Below are positions 1 to 8,071 of a DNA stretch of 56,847 nt, piece by piece. The stretch lies in NCBI GenBank assembly GCA_001769125.1, contig MEOG01000113.1, positions 1 to 56,847 of the forward strand, in the 5' to 3' direction. Position numbers and translations under genes: made by a program. Under the pieces are notes generated by a model. That model had not been told where the DNA came from. It made no database searches and was given only the letters and a program-made list of their open reading frames with translations. Position 1 is the stretch's first letter, and every line of letters begins with the position of its first letter. The stretch comes from Bacteroidetes bacterium GWF2_35_48 (GTDB taxonomy: Bacteria; Bacteroidota; Bacteroidia; Bacteroidales; GWF2-35-48).

Positions 1-197
1 ATAAATAAATTACATCGAAATATGCAACCTTTTTTTAAGTATTTATTAACATTATGTTGTTAATAATCAGAATATTACGAAGTCCGAAACGTTAGTAATA
101 AATTTAAAGGGTTTCATAATAATTTTAATAAAAGTTACTGAATAATTTTAAATAGCTCGTCAAGTTTAGGTGCAAGTATTATTTCTGTTCTTCGGTT

Positions 198-455
198 TTA
201 TTTCTTCTTTTTATCTTTCTTCCCTCCCTTTTTATTTTTCGCTTCCGCTTGTTTTTTAACTAATTCTTCAGCGTGCGCAATAGAATCGGCAATTGCTTTT
301 TCTTTTGCAGCTTTTAAATCAGCTTCAATTTGTGCAATAGAATCGGCTTTTGCGATTGAATCTAATCTTTTATTCTCAATTTCTTCGGCACTAGGTCCGC
401 ATGAAATAAAACCGATAGCTGTTAAAAATACAGCAGATAATAATAAATTTTTCAT
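198..455 (-). CDS. Small lysine-rich lipoprotein, function unknown
   Basis: This 85-residue protein begins with a lipoprotein signal peptide whose lipobox is ISC followed by G at about residues 17-20, so it should be lipidated and exported. The mature part is a charged, probably helical stretch with three DSIA motifs, followed by a tail made almost entirely of lysine and glycine. DSIA-type repeats are common in short Bacteroidota lipoproteins; no enzyme motif is visible. The basic tail could bind an acidic surface or peptidoglycan, but that is inference. It stands alone, with a long repeat-bearing gap upstream. Confidence 0.7.
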   Translation of the reverse strand: MKNLLLSAVFLTAIGFISCGPSAEEIENKRLDSIAKADSIAQIEADLKAAKEKAIADSIAHAEELVKKQAEAKNKKGGKKDKKKK

Positions 456-639
456 GCCATTTAAATTAAATTAATAAACTTCAAAGATTATACTTATATA
501 TTAAATACTGATTAAAACAAACTTAAAAGTATAATTTTTTTTTATAGATTTCATGATATATATATTGGATTTAGGAGTAGGATTTAGGAGTAGGAGTAGG
601 AAAATATAAATTTATCACAACTATTTAGTGCCTGTCTAT

Positions 640-865
640 AAAGTCAGTGTTTCGTTCAGAACTGAGCGAAGCGAACTCACGAACACCATAAAAAATAATT
701 AATTTGTGAGTAATGTTCGAGAGCAAGCCTGCCTTGCCGGTAGGCAGGGCTTTCGAAGAATTGAAAACCAAGGAGCCTGTCTACCGACAGGTAGATTTAC
801 TTATGTAAATGCGATGTGCTGAGCATAGTCGAAGCAACTGTTTTCAATTCGAGAGTAACGCAGCT
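640..865. repeat. Composite extragenic palindromic element
   Basis: Several short inverted repeats are packed together. There is a hairpin at 651-670 (TTCGTTCAG/CTGAGCGAA), a CCTGCC-type stem at 727-750 (GCCTGCC...GGCAGG), a CCTGTC/GACAGG stem at 776-791 and a core CTGAGCATAGTCGAAG at 819-833. The whole central part is bracketed by GAATTGAAAAC near 757-767 and its complement GTTTTCAATTC at 840-850. Related motifs occur elsewhere in the window, so this looks like a cluster of dispersed REP-like elements. No open reading frame is supported between 456 and 1191. Confidence 0.6.
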
Positions 866-993
866 ATCGGACATTATGGACAAACATTGAGCAAATGCTT
901 AAAATAATATCAGGTTCATTATCCAAGACAATATTAATTTTGTTTGTTACAGTTGTAGATATATTTCGGATTGGATATTAAAGATAACAGTAT

Positions 994-1024
994 AAAAAAA
1001 AACCGATCAGCAGTACCGACCGGT
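994..1024 (-). terminator. Rho-independent terminator after the histidine kinase
   Basis: On the minus strand a 7-bp stem (ACCGGTC with GATCGGT, one G-T pair) and a 9-nt loop at 1024-1002 are followed by an uninterrupted U-run. It lies about 170 nt beyond the end of the histidine kinase gene, in the right orientation to end the gldA-regulator-kinase transcript. Confidence 0.6.
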
Positions 1025-1191
1025 CTCAAATCAAATTAAATAGTGAAACAGAAGCATTAATTGAATATGAAAAATTAATTTTTATTGTTAATGCAAAGAA
1101 TGTTTTTTATTATTAAAACAGCATTAAAATAGACTTAAATTTTTCAGAATAATAAAATTTATTTTATACTGAAACAGATTAGGAAGTCCAA

Positions 1192-2565
1192 CTAACTGTT
1201 ACTGAAATTAGGAAGGGATACCTTAACCGTTGTTCCTTGATTCAAAACAGAATTAAAAATAATTTCCCCTGAATGCAGGGTAATAATTTTTTGTGTTAAA
1301 GATAAGCCAATCCCATGACCAGAATGACCCATTGCATTCTCTCCTCTATAGAAAGGTTCAAAAATATTTTTCATATCCGCTTCCGAAATACCAATTCCTT
1401 TATCTAAAGTAAAAATAAAAATATGAGTATCGGAAAAAGATACTTTGACATCAGCAGTAATGTCAGCAGAAAACTTACAGGCATTGTCAAATATATTCAC
1501 AAAAGCCGACAACAGAAGCTTTTCATTTCCTTTTACGCATAAGAAATGTTCCTGATCGGGTTGTTTTTCAAAATCAATTTTAATATGATACTTTGGGTTT
1601 CTTTTAATCAATAATTCTCGTGCATTCCATAATATTTCATCAATTCGTATTTCTTCAAATTTCTGAAACAAGACTTCTACATCGCTGTGCGCAAGCTCTA
1701 GCAGGTTGTTCGAAAGATTTCTAAGATTTTTAATATCTTCAGAAATAGATATTAAAATTTTCTTATACTGCTCGGAATCCCGTTCATTCATTAATGTTAC
1801 GTCAATTTGACCGGATATGGATGTAAGAGGAGTTCTTAACTCATGAGATGCATTGGATACAAATTTTTTCTGTAGTGTAAAAGCAGTATCAAGGCGTTCG
1901 AGCATTCTGTTAAATGTAATTGCTAATTGACCAATTTCATCTTTTTTATTTCCCTCGTCCAGACGGAGGTTAAGTTTTGTTAAAGTAATTTTATCAACCT
2001 GCTGTATAACTTTTGAAATTGGCTTTAAAAATCTGCCGGCATAAATCCAACCACTAAAAAGAATTATCAAAATACAAACGAATCCTCCTATCCATAATAT
2101 TTGCCTGAGGTTGCTGATTTTTCTTCGCCCGAATTTATCAAGTGCAGAAGCAATGACAATAAATTTTTCTTTTTTATGATGATATTCAATTCCTAATTTT
2201 TCCGTGTCCCCCACAGAATAATACATTTCTTTCTCACGCATTATTTGTGAAAAAGTTTCATCATCAAGCGAGATGGGTATAATATCATTACTGAACAACA
2301 TTTTTTTGTTTTCATCATAAATTGTAATGTCTTCAAAAGGGAGCTTGTAAACATTATTTTTTTCAATAATTTTTAAAAGCACACTGTCTACTTCATCAAC
2401 AGTAACGAGAAGCTTCACATTTGTAATGGCTCTTTCTTTAAGTCTTGAATTAAAATCGAACTCTCTGTAACCAGCAGATGAGAAATAAATCATCAAAGAA
2501 AATAAAAGAAGAATTGTTGCAACAATTATTGTAAACAAAAGTGTAAATTGTGTGCGAATTTTCAT
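1192..2565 (-). CDS. Sensor histidine kinase, HAMP-containing
   Basis: This is a membrane histidine kinase of 457 residues. It has an N-terminal membrane segment (about 7-30), a periplasmic sensor region (about 31-155), a second membrane segment (about 156-178) and a HAMP linker. The phosphoacceptor H-box NASHELRTPL places the histidine at residue 241. The catalytic domain shows the N-box NIFDNACKF, the G1 box DKGIGI and the G2 box GHGIGLSL. It should autophosphorylate and pass phosphate to the adjacent response regulator. Its start codon lies one base after the regulator's stop codon, so the two are almost certainly co-transcribed. The signal sensed cannot be read from the sequence. Confidence 0.93.
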   Translation of the reverse strand: MKIRTQFTLLFTIIVATILLLFSLMIYFSSAGYREFDFNSRLKERAITNVKLLVTVDEVDSVLLKIIEKNNVYKLPFEDITIYDENKKMLFSNDIIPISLDDETFSQIMREKEMYYSVGDTEKLGIEYHHKKEKFIVIASALDKFGRRKISNLRQILWIGGFVCILIILFSGWIYAGRFLKPISKVIQQVDKITLTKLNLRLDEGNKKDEIGQLAITFNRMLERLDTAFTLQKKFVSNASHELRTPLTSISGQIDVTLMNERDSEQYKKILISISEDIKNLRNLSNNLLELAHSDVEVLFQKFEEIRIDEILWNARELLIKRNPKYHIKIDFEKQPDQEHFLCVKGNEKLLLSAFVNIFDNACKFSADITADVKVSFSDTHIFIFTLDKGIGISEADMKNIFEPFYRGENAMGHSGHGIGLSLTQKIITLHSGEIIFNSVLNQGTTVKVSLPNFSNS

Positions 2566-2566
2566 T

Positions 2567-3265
2567 TTACTTGTCTCTTAATGTATACCCCATACCAATA
2601 AGCGTATGAATCAGTTTTTGAGAAAAATTCTTATCTATTTTTCTTCTTAAAAAATTAATGTAAACTTCAATAACATTTGTTCCAGTATCAAAATTAATAT
2701 TCCAGATTTTTTCAGCAATATCAACTTTACTTAAAACTCTGTTTTTATTTCTGAGTAATAATTCAAGAAGCGCAAATTCTTTAGCAGTTAAAACAATTTC
2801 CTTCCCTGCTCTTGTAACATTTTTAGTTCCTATATTAACTTGTAAATCGAGCGCTGTAAGAATTTCATCCCTTAAATCATTTTCTTTCTCTGATTTTCTT
2901 CCTCTTTTTAAAAGACTGTTTACTCTGGCAACAAGCTCTGGAAAATCAAATGGTTTCACAAGATAATCATCTGCGCCTGCTGAAAATCCTTCTAACTTAT
3001 CATCAAGAGAATCGAGCGCAGTAAGCATTAATATTTTTATATCCGGATCATTCTGGCGTATTTCTCTGCAAAGTTGAATACCACTGATATGTGGAATAAT
3101 TACATCCAAAATAATGACATCAAATTTTTTTGTTGCTGATAACTTCTTACCATATAAGCCATCATAAGCAATTTCTGCGGCAAAGCCCAATTCATCAAGC
3201 CCCTGCTTTATAAACATTGCTACTTTGGGCTCGTCTTCAACGATAAGTACTTTTAATTTTTGCAT
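2567..3265 (-). CDS. OmpR/PhoB-family response regulator
   Basis: This 232-residue two-domain regulator has a receiver domain at residues 1-118 with acidic pair E10-D11, phosphoacceptor D54 (IILDVIIP), T82 and K104 (YLVKPF). A C-terminal winged-helix DNA-binding domain follows (about 135-232), with the typical segment TAKEFALLELLL and a C-terminal GMGYTLR wing. It is the cognate partner of the kinase downstream and lies 30 nt after gldA, so the three genes probably form one transcript. Its DNA targets are unknown. The family is similar to RprY or CusR-type regulators; I do not assign a specific name. Confidence 0.93.
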   Translation of the reverse strand: MQKLKVLIVEDEPKVAMFIKQGLDELGFAAEIAYDGLYGKKLSATKKFDVIILDVIIPHISGIQLCREIRQNDPDIKILMLTALDSLDDKLEGFSAGADDYLVKPFDFPELVARVNSLLKRGRKSEKENDLRDEILTALDLQVNIGTKNVTRAGKEIVLTAKEFALLELLLRNKNRVLSKVDIAEKIWNINFDTGTNVIEVYINFLRRKIDKNFSQKLIHTLIGMGYTLRDK

Positions 3266-3295
3266 AAACGAAGCATTATTTCCTTATTATGTTTA

Positions 3296-4207
3296 TTATT
3301 TTGTAAGCTCATGAAAAACTTCCTCAAGGCTTTTTTCATGCTTTTGCATTGACAACACTGTCAGTCCATTTTTTACAGCAAACTGAAATATTTCAGGGCG
3401 TAAATCCTTTTCAGCATTGCTTTGTATAAGCCAGGTATTCAATTTTACATGAATAACTTTTGTAACATTATTTATTTGTTCTAAAACTTCTTTCTTCATT
3501 CCGGCATCAAATTCAACTATGATGGTTTGAAGGTTTCGTGAATTTTCTGTTATTAATTTTTCGGCAGAATCGTTTGCAACAATAACGCCGTTATTTATTA
3601 TAATAACTCTATGACATATTGCTTCTACTTCCTGTAATATATGCGTTGAAAGCATTACTGTTTTTTCTTTACCCGTTTCGGCAATAAGATTTCTGATTTC
3701 AATTATCTGGTTCGGATCAAGACCGGAAGTAGGTTCATCAAGAATTAAAATTTTAGGGTCATGAATTAAAGCCTGTGCTAAGCCTACGCGCTGCTTATAG
3801 CCCTTTGAGAGCATTCTGATTTTTTTTCGTATTTCCGCCTCAAGCCCCACCTGATGTATCATCTGGTCAATTCGGGTACGGGCATTTACGCCAAGCTTAT
3901 AGAGCCCCGCAACAAATTCGAGATATTCCCGAATATACATGTCCGTATATAAAGGATTGTTCTCGGGCAGATAACCAATATCATTTCGAAAATGAAGATC
4001 TGAATCATTAACATTTTTTTCATTTACAAAAACTTCGCCTGAAGTTGCAGGAATAAGCCCTGTAATGATTTTCATCATCGTAGATTTTCCGGCTCCGTTT
4101 GGTCCTATAAAACCTACAATTTCTCCTGTATTTATATCGAAAGATACATTGTCCAAAGCCTTCTGCTCTCCGTATATTTTTGTAATATTTTTAACTGAAA
4201 TTGACAT
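3296..4207 (-). CDS. gldA: Gliding-motility-type ABC transporter ATPase GldA
   Basis: This is a 303-residue ABC ATPase with Walker A GPNGAGKST (35-43), signature LSKGYKQR (133-140), Walker B ILILDEP (153-159) and an H-loop in STHILQEVE. The phrases YLPENNPLY and LDPNQ and the overall spacing closely resemble GldA of gliding Bacteroidota, as I remember that family. GldA works with membrane subunits GldF and GldG; neither is in this window, so the partner must be encoded elsewhere. Many non-gliding members of the phylum also carry GldA-like proteins, so presence does not prove gliding. It heads a run with a two-component system. Confidence 0.8.
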   Translation of the reverse strand: MSISVKNITKIYGEQKALDNVSFDINTGEIVGFIGPNGAGKSTMMKIITGLIPATSGEVFVNEKNVNDSDLHFRNDIGYLPENNPLYTDMYIREYLEFVAGLYKLGVNARTRIDQMIHQVGLEAEIRKKIRMLSKGYKQRVGLAQALIHDPKILILDEPTSGLDPNQIIEIRNLIAETGKEKTVMLSTHILQEVEAICHRVIIINNGVIVANDSAEKLITENSRNLQTIIVEFDAGMKKEVLEQINNVTKVIHVKLNTWLIQSNAEKDLRPEIFQFAVKNGLTVLSMQKHEKSLEEVFHELTK

Positions 4208-4223
4208 ATACTTCTATTTTAAT

Positions 4224-4254
4224 TTTGTGAACATTGATGAAATCTGTACCTTTG
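4224..4254 (+). promoter_or_regulatory. Bacteroidota-type promoter for the secreted nuclease gene
   Basis: The -33 element TTTG (4224-4227) and -7 element TACCTTTG (4247-4254) are separated by 19 nt, matching the TTTG-N17-20-TAnnTTTG consensus of the phylum. Transcription would start near 4261, giving a leader of about 140 nt that contains the repeat element at 4264-4370. Confidence 0.5.
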
Positions 4255-4263
4255 TAAATATTG

Positions 4264-4370
4264 TTGCAGGTTGCAGGTTGCAGGTTTGACCGTAGACTGA
4301 GCGCCTGCCTGTCCGCCTGCCTGCCGGCGAGGCAGGGTAGGCAGGGAGTCGAAGTCAAGGTTGCAGGTTT
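4264..4370. repeat. Nested palindromic element between TTGCAGG repeats
   Basis: Three tandem TTGCAGG units (4264-4284) precede a bipartite core: GACTGAGCG at 4295-4303 and GAGTCGAAGTC at 4346-4356. The two halves are split by a 42-nt GC-rich block (4304-4345) of CCTGCC and GGCAGG motifs. A further TTGCAGGTTT copy at 4361-4370 repeats 4278-4287. An uninterrupted version of the core occurs at 56172-56193 on the other strand, which makes the middle block look like an insertion. See findings. Confidence 0.65.
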
Positions 4371-4402
4371 AACAAGACAAAGTACATTTTAATAATAATA
4401 TT

Positions 4403-5674
4403 ATGCACAAAATTAATTTTTTATTTCTAATCTTTTTCAATTTCTCATACTTAATAGCTCAGGATACGATTACACTTATGCAGTATAATCTTCTTCGTTA
4501 TGATATGAGTGCTTCTGCCTGTTCTCCATACATTGAAAAAACAAATAACATAAAAACCATTCTTAAATATTGCAGGCCAGATATTTTAGGGGTTAATGAA
4601 ATGTACCCGAGTAATGTTGCGGCAGAATACATAAAAACTAACGCTTTAAATGTTGACGGAGTTACTTATTACCAGCGCACCAATTATACAAATCTTGCAG
4701 GTTCAGATCTTGTAAACATGCTGTATTTTAACAGTCAGAAATTTGGAATACTTTCAGCAACTCCAACTATTGTTCAAACCATTTACAGAGATATTAATAT
4801 TTACAGGTTGTATTATAAATCGGCAAACCTTGCTACTACGCATGATACAACTTATCTGAATGTTATTGTAGCGCACCTCAAGGCAAGTCAGGGCTATGAA
4901 ACAGATAGAGCTACAATGACCAATGATTTGATGAATTTTCTTATCAATACTTATTCTGTAAACAATTTCACGTTTCAGGGCGATTTTAATTTGTATACAA
5001 GTTCAGAACCAGGATACCAGAATTTAATTGCGCATACAAATATTCCCTGGAGGTTTTATGATCCTATTAACAAGCCCGGTAACTGGAACAATTCCTCAAC
5101 ATTTGCAAGTATACATACACAATCAACACGATCAGCTTCTGATGGATGTTTTGTTGGAGGAGGTCTTGACGACCGCTTTGATTTTATTTTAATTTCCGGT
5201 GATATAAAAAATGACACTAAAAAAATTGCATATATTCCGAATTCTTACAAGGCAGTTGGGCAGGACGGAAATCACTTTAACAGTGCTGTAAACTCAGGGA
5301 CGAATAACTCGGTTCCTTCGGATGTGCTTAATGCTCTTTACGCAGTTTCAGACCATTTACCTGTTCTTTTAAAACTTAAAATAACCGCTAATTCAGCAGA
5401 CATTCAAGATAATTCAATCTCTGATATTGCTTATGCCGGTTTTCCAAACCCGGTTAAAAATGAATTATATCTGACAGTAATTGCTGAAAACAAAGCTGAT
5501 TTTAATATTCAGATTGTTTCTATGCTTGGGAAAGTATTATATTCTGAAAACCTCGAAAACAATTCACAAGAAAATTATTTTACAATTCCGTTTCATTATG
5601 CAAAGGGAATTTACTTTTTGCAGCTTACTGATTCAAAAAACAGAAAAATTGTGAAAAAAATTGTGAAAGAGTGA
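4403..5674 (+). CDS. Secreted endonuclease/exonuclease/phosphatase-fold protein with T9SS sorting domain
   Basis: This 423-residue protein has a signal peptide ending near YLIAQ (residue 20) and an EEP-superfamily metal-dependent phosphodiesterase domain (about 22-330). All the expected motifs are present: MQYNLL (Asn), GVNEM (metal-binding Glu), VAHLKA (His), QGDFNLY (Asp and Asn), LDDRFDFIL and the terminal SDHLPV. A C-terminal type A sorting domain (about 345-423) starts at FPNPVKNEL and ends in a basic tail, so it should leave through the type IX system. Possible substrates are extracellular DNA, RNA or phospholipids; the sequence does not decide which. It appears monocistronic. Confidence 0.85.
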   Translation: MHKINFLFLIFFNFSYLIAQDTITLMQYNLLRYDMSASACSPYIEKTNNIKTILKYCRPDILGVNEMYPSNVAAEYIKTNALNVDGVTYYQRTNYTNLAGSDLVNMLYFNSQKFGILSATPTIVQTIYRDINIYRLYYKSANLATTHDTTYLNVIVAHLKASQGYETDRATMTNDLMNFLINTYSVNNFTFQGDFNLYTSSEPGYQNLIAHTNIPWRFYDPINKPGNWNNSSTFASIHTQSTRSASDGCFVGGGLDDRFDFILISGDIKNDTKKIAYIPNSYKAVGQDGNHFNSAVNSGTNNSVPSDVLNALYAVSDHLPVLLKLKITANSADIQDNSISDIAYAGFPNPVKNELYLTVIAENKADFNIQIVSMLGKVLYSENLENNSQENYFTIPFHYAKGIYFLQLTDSKNRKIVKKIVKE

Positions 5675-5680
5675 TTCCTA

Positions 5681-5735
5681 TTTGAAGATGATTCAATTTG
5701 AAAATTATTCAATTTGAAGATGAATCAATTTTTTT
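5681..5735. repeat. Three 16-bp tandem repeats with T-run, possible terminator
   Basis: Three near-identical 16-bp units of the form TTTGAAGATGATTCAA occupy 5681-5696, 5697-5712 and 5713-5728. Each is an interrupted palindrome (TTGAA...TTCAA), and seven T residues follow at 5729-5735. It sits between two convergent genes, so it may fold into a transcription terminator for the upstream nuclease gene. Confidence 0.55.
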
Positions 5736-5786
5736 GTTATTGATATATTCAAAATCTGAATGGAAATAAGAAAACTGACGAAAAAT

Positions 5787-6488
5787 CTAAAACAAATTAG
5801 CAATTCGTGTCAGCTCCTGAACATTCAATAGCTTTATTTTTCTTCCCTCTAGGTCAATCAAATGGTCTTGCTTAAATTCAGAAAGTAGTCTAATGACCGA
5901 CTCTGTTGCTGTACCAATAATGTTTGCAAGCTCTTCCCGTGTCAGCGCAATTTTTAAAGTATTAGTATTATCAATCCCGAATTCATTTTTAAGAAGAATT
6001 AAAACTTCAGCAAGTCGCTCCCTTACAGATTTCTGAGCTATATCCGTAATAAAACTGTTTGCTTCATCTAATTCCTTACATGCTATAAGAAGAAGATCTT
6101 TCGTAAAACTGACATTCGTTGCTATAATATGATTAAGCGTTTCTGTAGGAATAAAACACAACACCGCATCTTCAAGAACTTTAGTGCTGGTGCAAGCAGG
6201 CTCATCGCTTAAAACGGATCTGTAGCCAATAATATCTCCGGCTTTCGTAAATTTTATTATCTGATCCCTACCTTCGCTTCCTGTTTTAAAAACTTTGACA
6301 ACACCACTGCTTATGCAATAAACACCGGTTAGGCGATTTCCTTCTTTATATAAAATCTCTCCCTTTTTATAAACATTGCATGAATTCTCAAACCCAAGCT
6401 GATCAAAAGCTTCTTTTGACAAATGCCTGAAAAGCGACTTCTGTAGCGCAAAAGAATTAAAAGCCGGAAGTTCTTCTTTATTTTTCAT
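5787..6488 (-). CDS. Crp/Fnr-family transcriptional regulator
   Basis: This 233-residue protein has an N-terminal cyclic-nucleotide-binding-type beta-roll (about 20-140, with YKKGEILYKEGN and GDIIGYRSVL). A long dimerisation helix and a C-terminal winged helix follow, whose recognition region is LTREELANIIGTATESVIR. There is no N-terminal cysteine cluster of the FNR iron-sulfur type, so it is unlikely to be an oxygen sensor of that kind. Ligand and regulon are unknown. It is a single gene facing away from its downstream neighbour. Confidence 0.9.
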   Translation of the reverse strand: MKNKEELPAFNSFALQKSLFRHLSKEAFDQLGFENSCNVYKKGEILYKEGNRLTGVYCISSGVVKVFKTGSEGRDQIIKFTKAGDIIGYRSVLSDEPACTSTKVLEDAVLCFIPTETLNHIIATNVSFTKDLLLIACKELDEANSFITDIAQKSVRERLAEVLILLKNEFGIDNTNTLKIALTREELANIIGTATESVIRLLSEFKQDHLIDLEGRKIKLLNVQELTRIANLF

Positions 6489-6727
6489 TCGATAAAATTA
6501 TCATAATTAATTCAGGCAATAAAGATATTAAAAAATAAAATCAGAAAAATATATTTATTCCTTAAAATAAAATTTTATTTTCACAACCGAATAAATAGAG
6601 ATTTTATATGGAGTACACGAATACTGTTTTTTTCTTGTTAGAAGGAGAACATTGCGTCGTGAATATTGTCAATAAGCATATTTTAAGACTATAACGTTTT
6701 ACAAAAAAATGATGTTTTTTTTAATTA

Positions 6728-6759
6728 TTTGAATTTATAACAAAAAACTGCTAATTTTG
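6728..6759 (+). promoter_or_regulatory. Bacteroidota-type promoter for the 74-aa gene
   Basis: TTTG at 6728-6731 and TAATTTTG at 6752-6759 are separated by 20 nt, fitting the phylum consensus. The predicted transcription start near 6766 leaves a short leader before the start codon at 6788. Confidence 0.55.
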
Positions 6760-6787
6760 ATAAATATACAAATTAATTATTGTTCGT

Positions 6788-7012
6788 ATGACAACAATTC
6801 AAATATCTGTACAAGACGATTTAATTCATTTTTTAGGTTTAGAAAAAATAAAAAAAATAATGGAGGATGAACTATTCTATCAAAGATTCCGACTGATGGA
6901 AAGCGAGATTCAATCAGCCATGACAAACGCCAAAAATGTTGAATGGGATAAAGAATTTGAAAAGGTTAGAGAAGAAGCCTATAAGGAATATATTTCCAAA
7001 AATAAACAATAA
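6788..7012 (+). CDS. Small antitoxin-like protein without visible toxin partner
   Basis: This 74-residue acidic, mostly helical protein has an N-terminal strand (TTIQISVQDD) followed by helices and a C-terminal WDKEFEKVREEAYKEY segment. That arrangement resembles small Bacteroidota antitoxins that usually sit just upstream of a PIN or ParE-like toxin gene. Here the next 160 bases contain no toxin reading frame, and OsmC follows. It may be an orphan antitoxin or a small regulator; the family assignment is by resemblance only. A good promoter lies directly upstream, which supports expression. Confidence 0.65.
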   Translation: MTTIQISVQDDLIHFLGLEKIKKIMEDELFYQRFRLMESEIQSAMTNAKNVEWDKEFEKVREEAYKEYISKNKQ

Positions 7013-7176
7013 AACGGAATTATTTTAAATTTGAGATAATCCCACTTTTGCAGACCCTTAAGAATATTGAATTTCAAATTGGAAGTATTACAATTTCGTC
7101 TTGAAATTTATAAAAAGTTTTTTTATGGCAAAACAGTCTAATTCTACTTTAAATCCTTAATTTAAATTTTTATCCC

Positions 7177-7599
7177 ATGAAAACCACAATGAAAGTTTCC
7201 TGGAAAGGAAAAATGGCTTTTGAAACAAAAATCGGTAAGCATTCCTTTTTAATGGATGCTGCTGAAGAAAATGGCGGTGAAAATAAAGGACCCAGACCAA
7301 AACCGCTGATGATGGCTGCCCTTGCAGGCTGCACCGGCATGGATGTCGTTTCTATTCTTAAAAAAATGAGAGTTGAAATTGACAGTTTTGATCTTCAAAT
7401 TGAAGGAGAACTTACAGAAGAACATCCCAAACATTACAAAGCAATGCATCTGGTATATATCTTTAAAGGGAAAGACCTGCCTTTAGATAAATTAGAAAAA
7501 GCTGTAAGTCTTTCTCAGGATCAATACTGCGGAGTGAGTGCCTCGTATAAAAAAGCAATGCAGGTAACGTATGAGATTAAAAATCATGCGAAAAATTAA
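7177..7599 (+). CDS. OsmC/Ohr-family peroxiredoxin
   Basis: This 140-residue protein covers the full OsmC fold. Both redox cysteines of the family are present: C52 in the helix motif AGCTGMD and C118 in QYCGVSASY. Family members reduce organic hydroperoxides in the cytoplasm using the two cysteines. The subfamily (OsmC, Ohr or YhfA-like) cannot be fixed; the KPLMMAALAGCTGMDV segment is closest to the general OsmC group. The 3' end overlaps the next gene's start by 14 nt, so the two are probably co-transcribed. Confidence 0.9.
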   Translation: MKTTMKVSWKGKMAFETKIGKHSFLMDAAEENGGENKGPRPKPLMMAALAGCTGMDVVSILKKMRVEIDSFDLQIEGELTEEHPKHYKAMHLVYIFKGKDLPLDKLEKAVSLSQDQYCGVSASYKKAMQVTYEIKNHAKN

Positions 7600-8050
7600 T
7601 CTCATTGCAATAATAATCCTTCCTGTAATTTTTCTAACATCCTGCTTAAATATTGAACCTGTTAAAGTAGGCACTGTTCAAGATTTTTCTATTGGAAAAA
7701 TTACATCAAAAGATGTTACTGTTTTTTTTACTGTACCCATTGAAAATCCAAATAAATTTTCTTTTAAAATCACAAAAGTGCATCTCGAAATAAGCCTTGG
7801 AAAACAAAAAGCAGGACTGATAAATAAAATAAACAAAGTTGTAATACCTGCACATTCGAAGGATGTACATAAATTTGAAACAAAAATTAATTTTTCAGAA
7901 CTGGGTTCAGATATTACCCAGTTAGCACCCCTCTTCATGAAAAACAAAGCAAATGTTAAACTCAAAGGATACATTAAGGTTCGAAGTTTTCCTATATCAA
8001 AAAAAATAAATGTGGAGAATGAGAGTCTGATAAAATTACTAAAATTGTAA
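7586..8050 (+). CDS. LEA type 2-like lipoprotein
   Basis: Starting at the ATG at 7586, the protein has 154 residues with a hydrophobic signal and lipobox LTSC, so it should be a membrane-anchored lipoprotein. The body is a single beta-sandwich of the LEA type 2/WHy kind, indicated by the early VFFTVPIENPN and a regular strand pattern to the C-terminus. Such proteins are common in Bacteroidota, with roles proposed in envelope stress; no activity is known here. An ATG five codons upstream (7571) is possible but gives a longer overlap with the OsmC gene. Confidence 0.75.
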   Translation: MRKINLIAIIILPVIFLTSCLNIEPVKVGTVQDFSIGKITSKDVTVFFTVPIENPNKFSFKITKVHLEISLGKQKAGLINKINKVVIPAHSKDVHKFETKINFSELGSDITQLAPLFMKNKANVKLKGYIKVRSFPISKKINVENESLIKLLKL

Positions 8051-8051
8051 T

Positions 8052-8059
8052 TATTTTTG
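8052..8059 (+). promoter_or_regulatory. -7 element TATTTTTG before the SPOR gene
   Basis: The octamer matches TAnnTTTG and would start transcription near 8066, just before the ATG at 8072. No clear TTG lies at the expected -33 spacing, so this is a weak call. Confidence 0.3.
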
Positions 8060-8071
8060 TATCATTGCATC

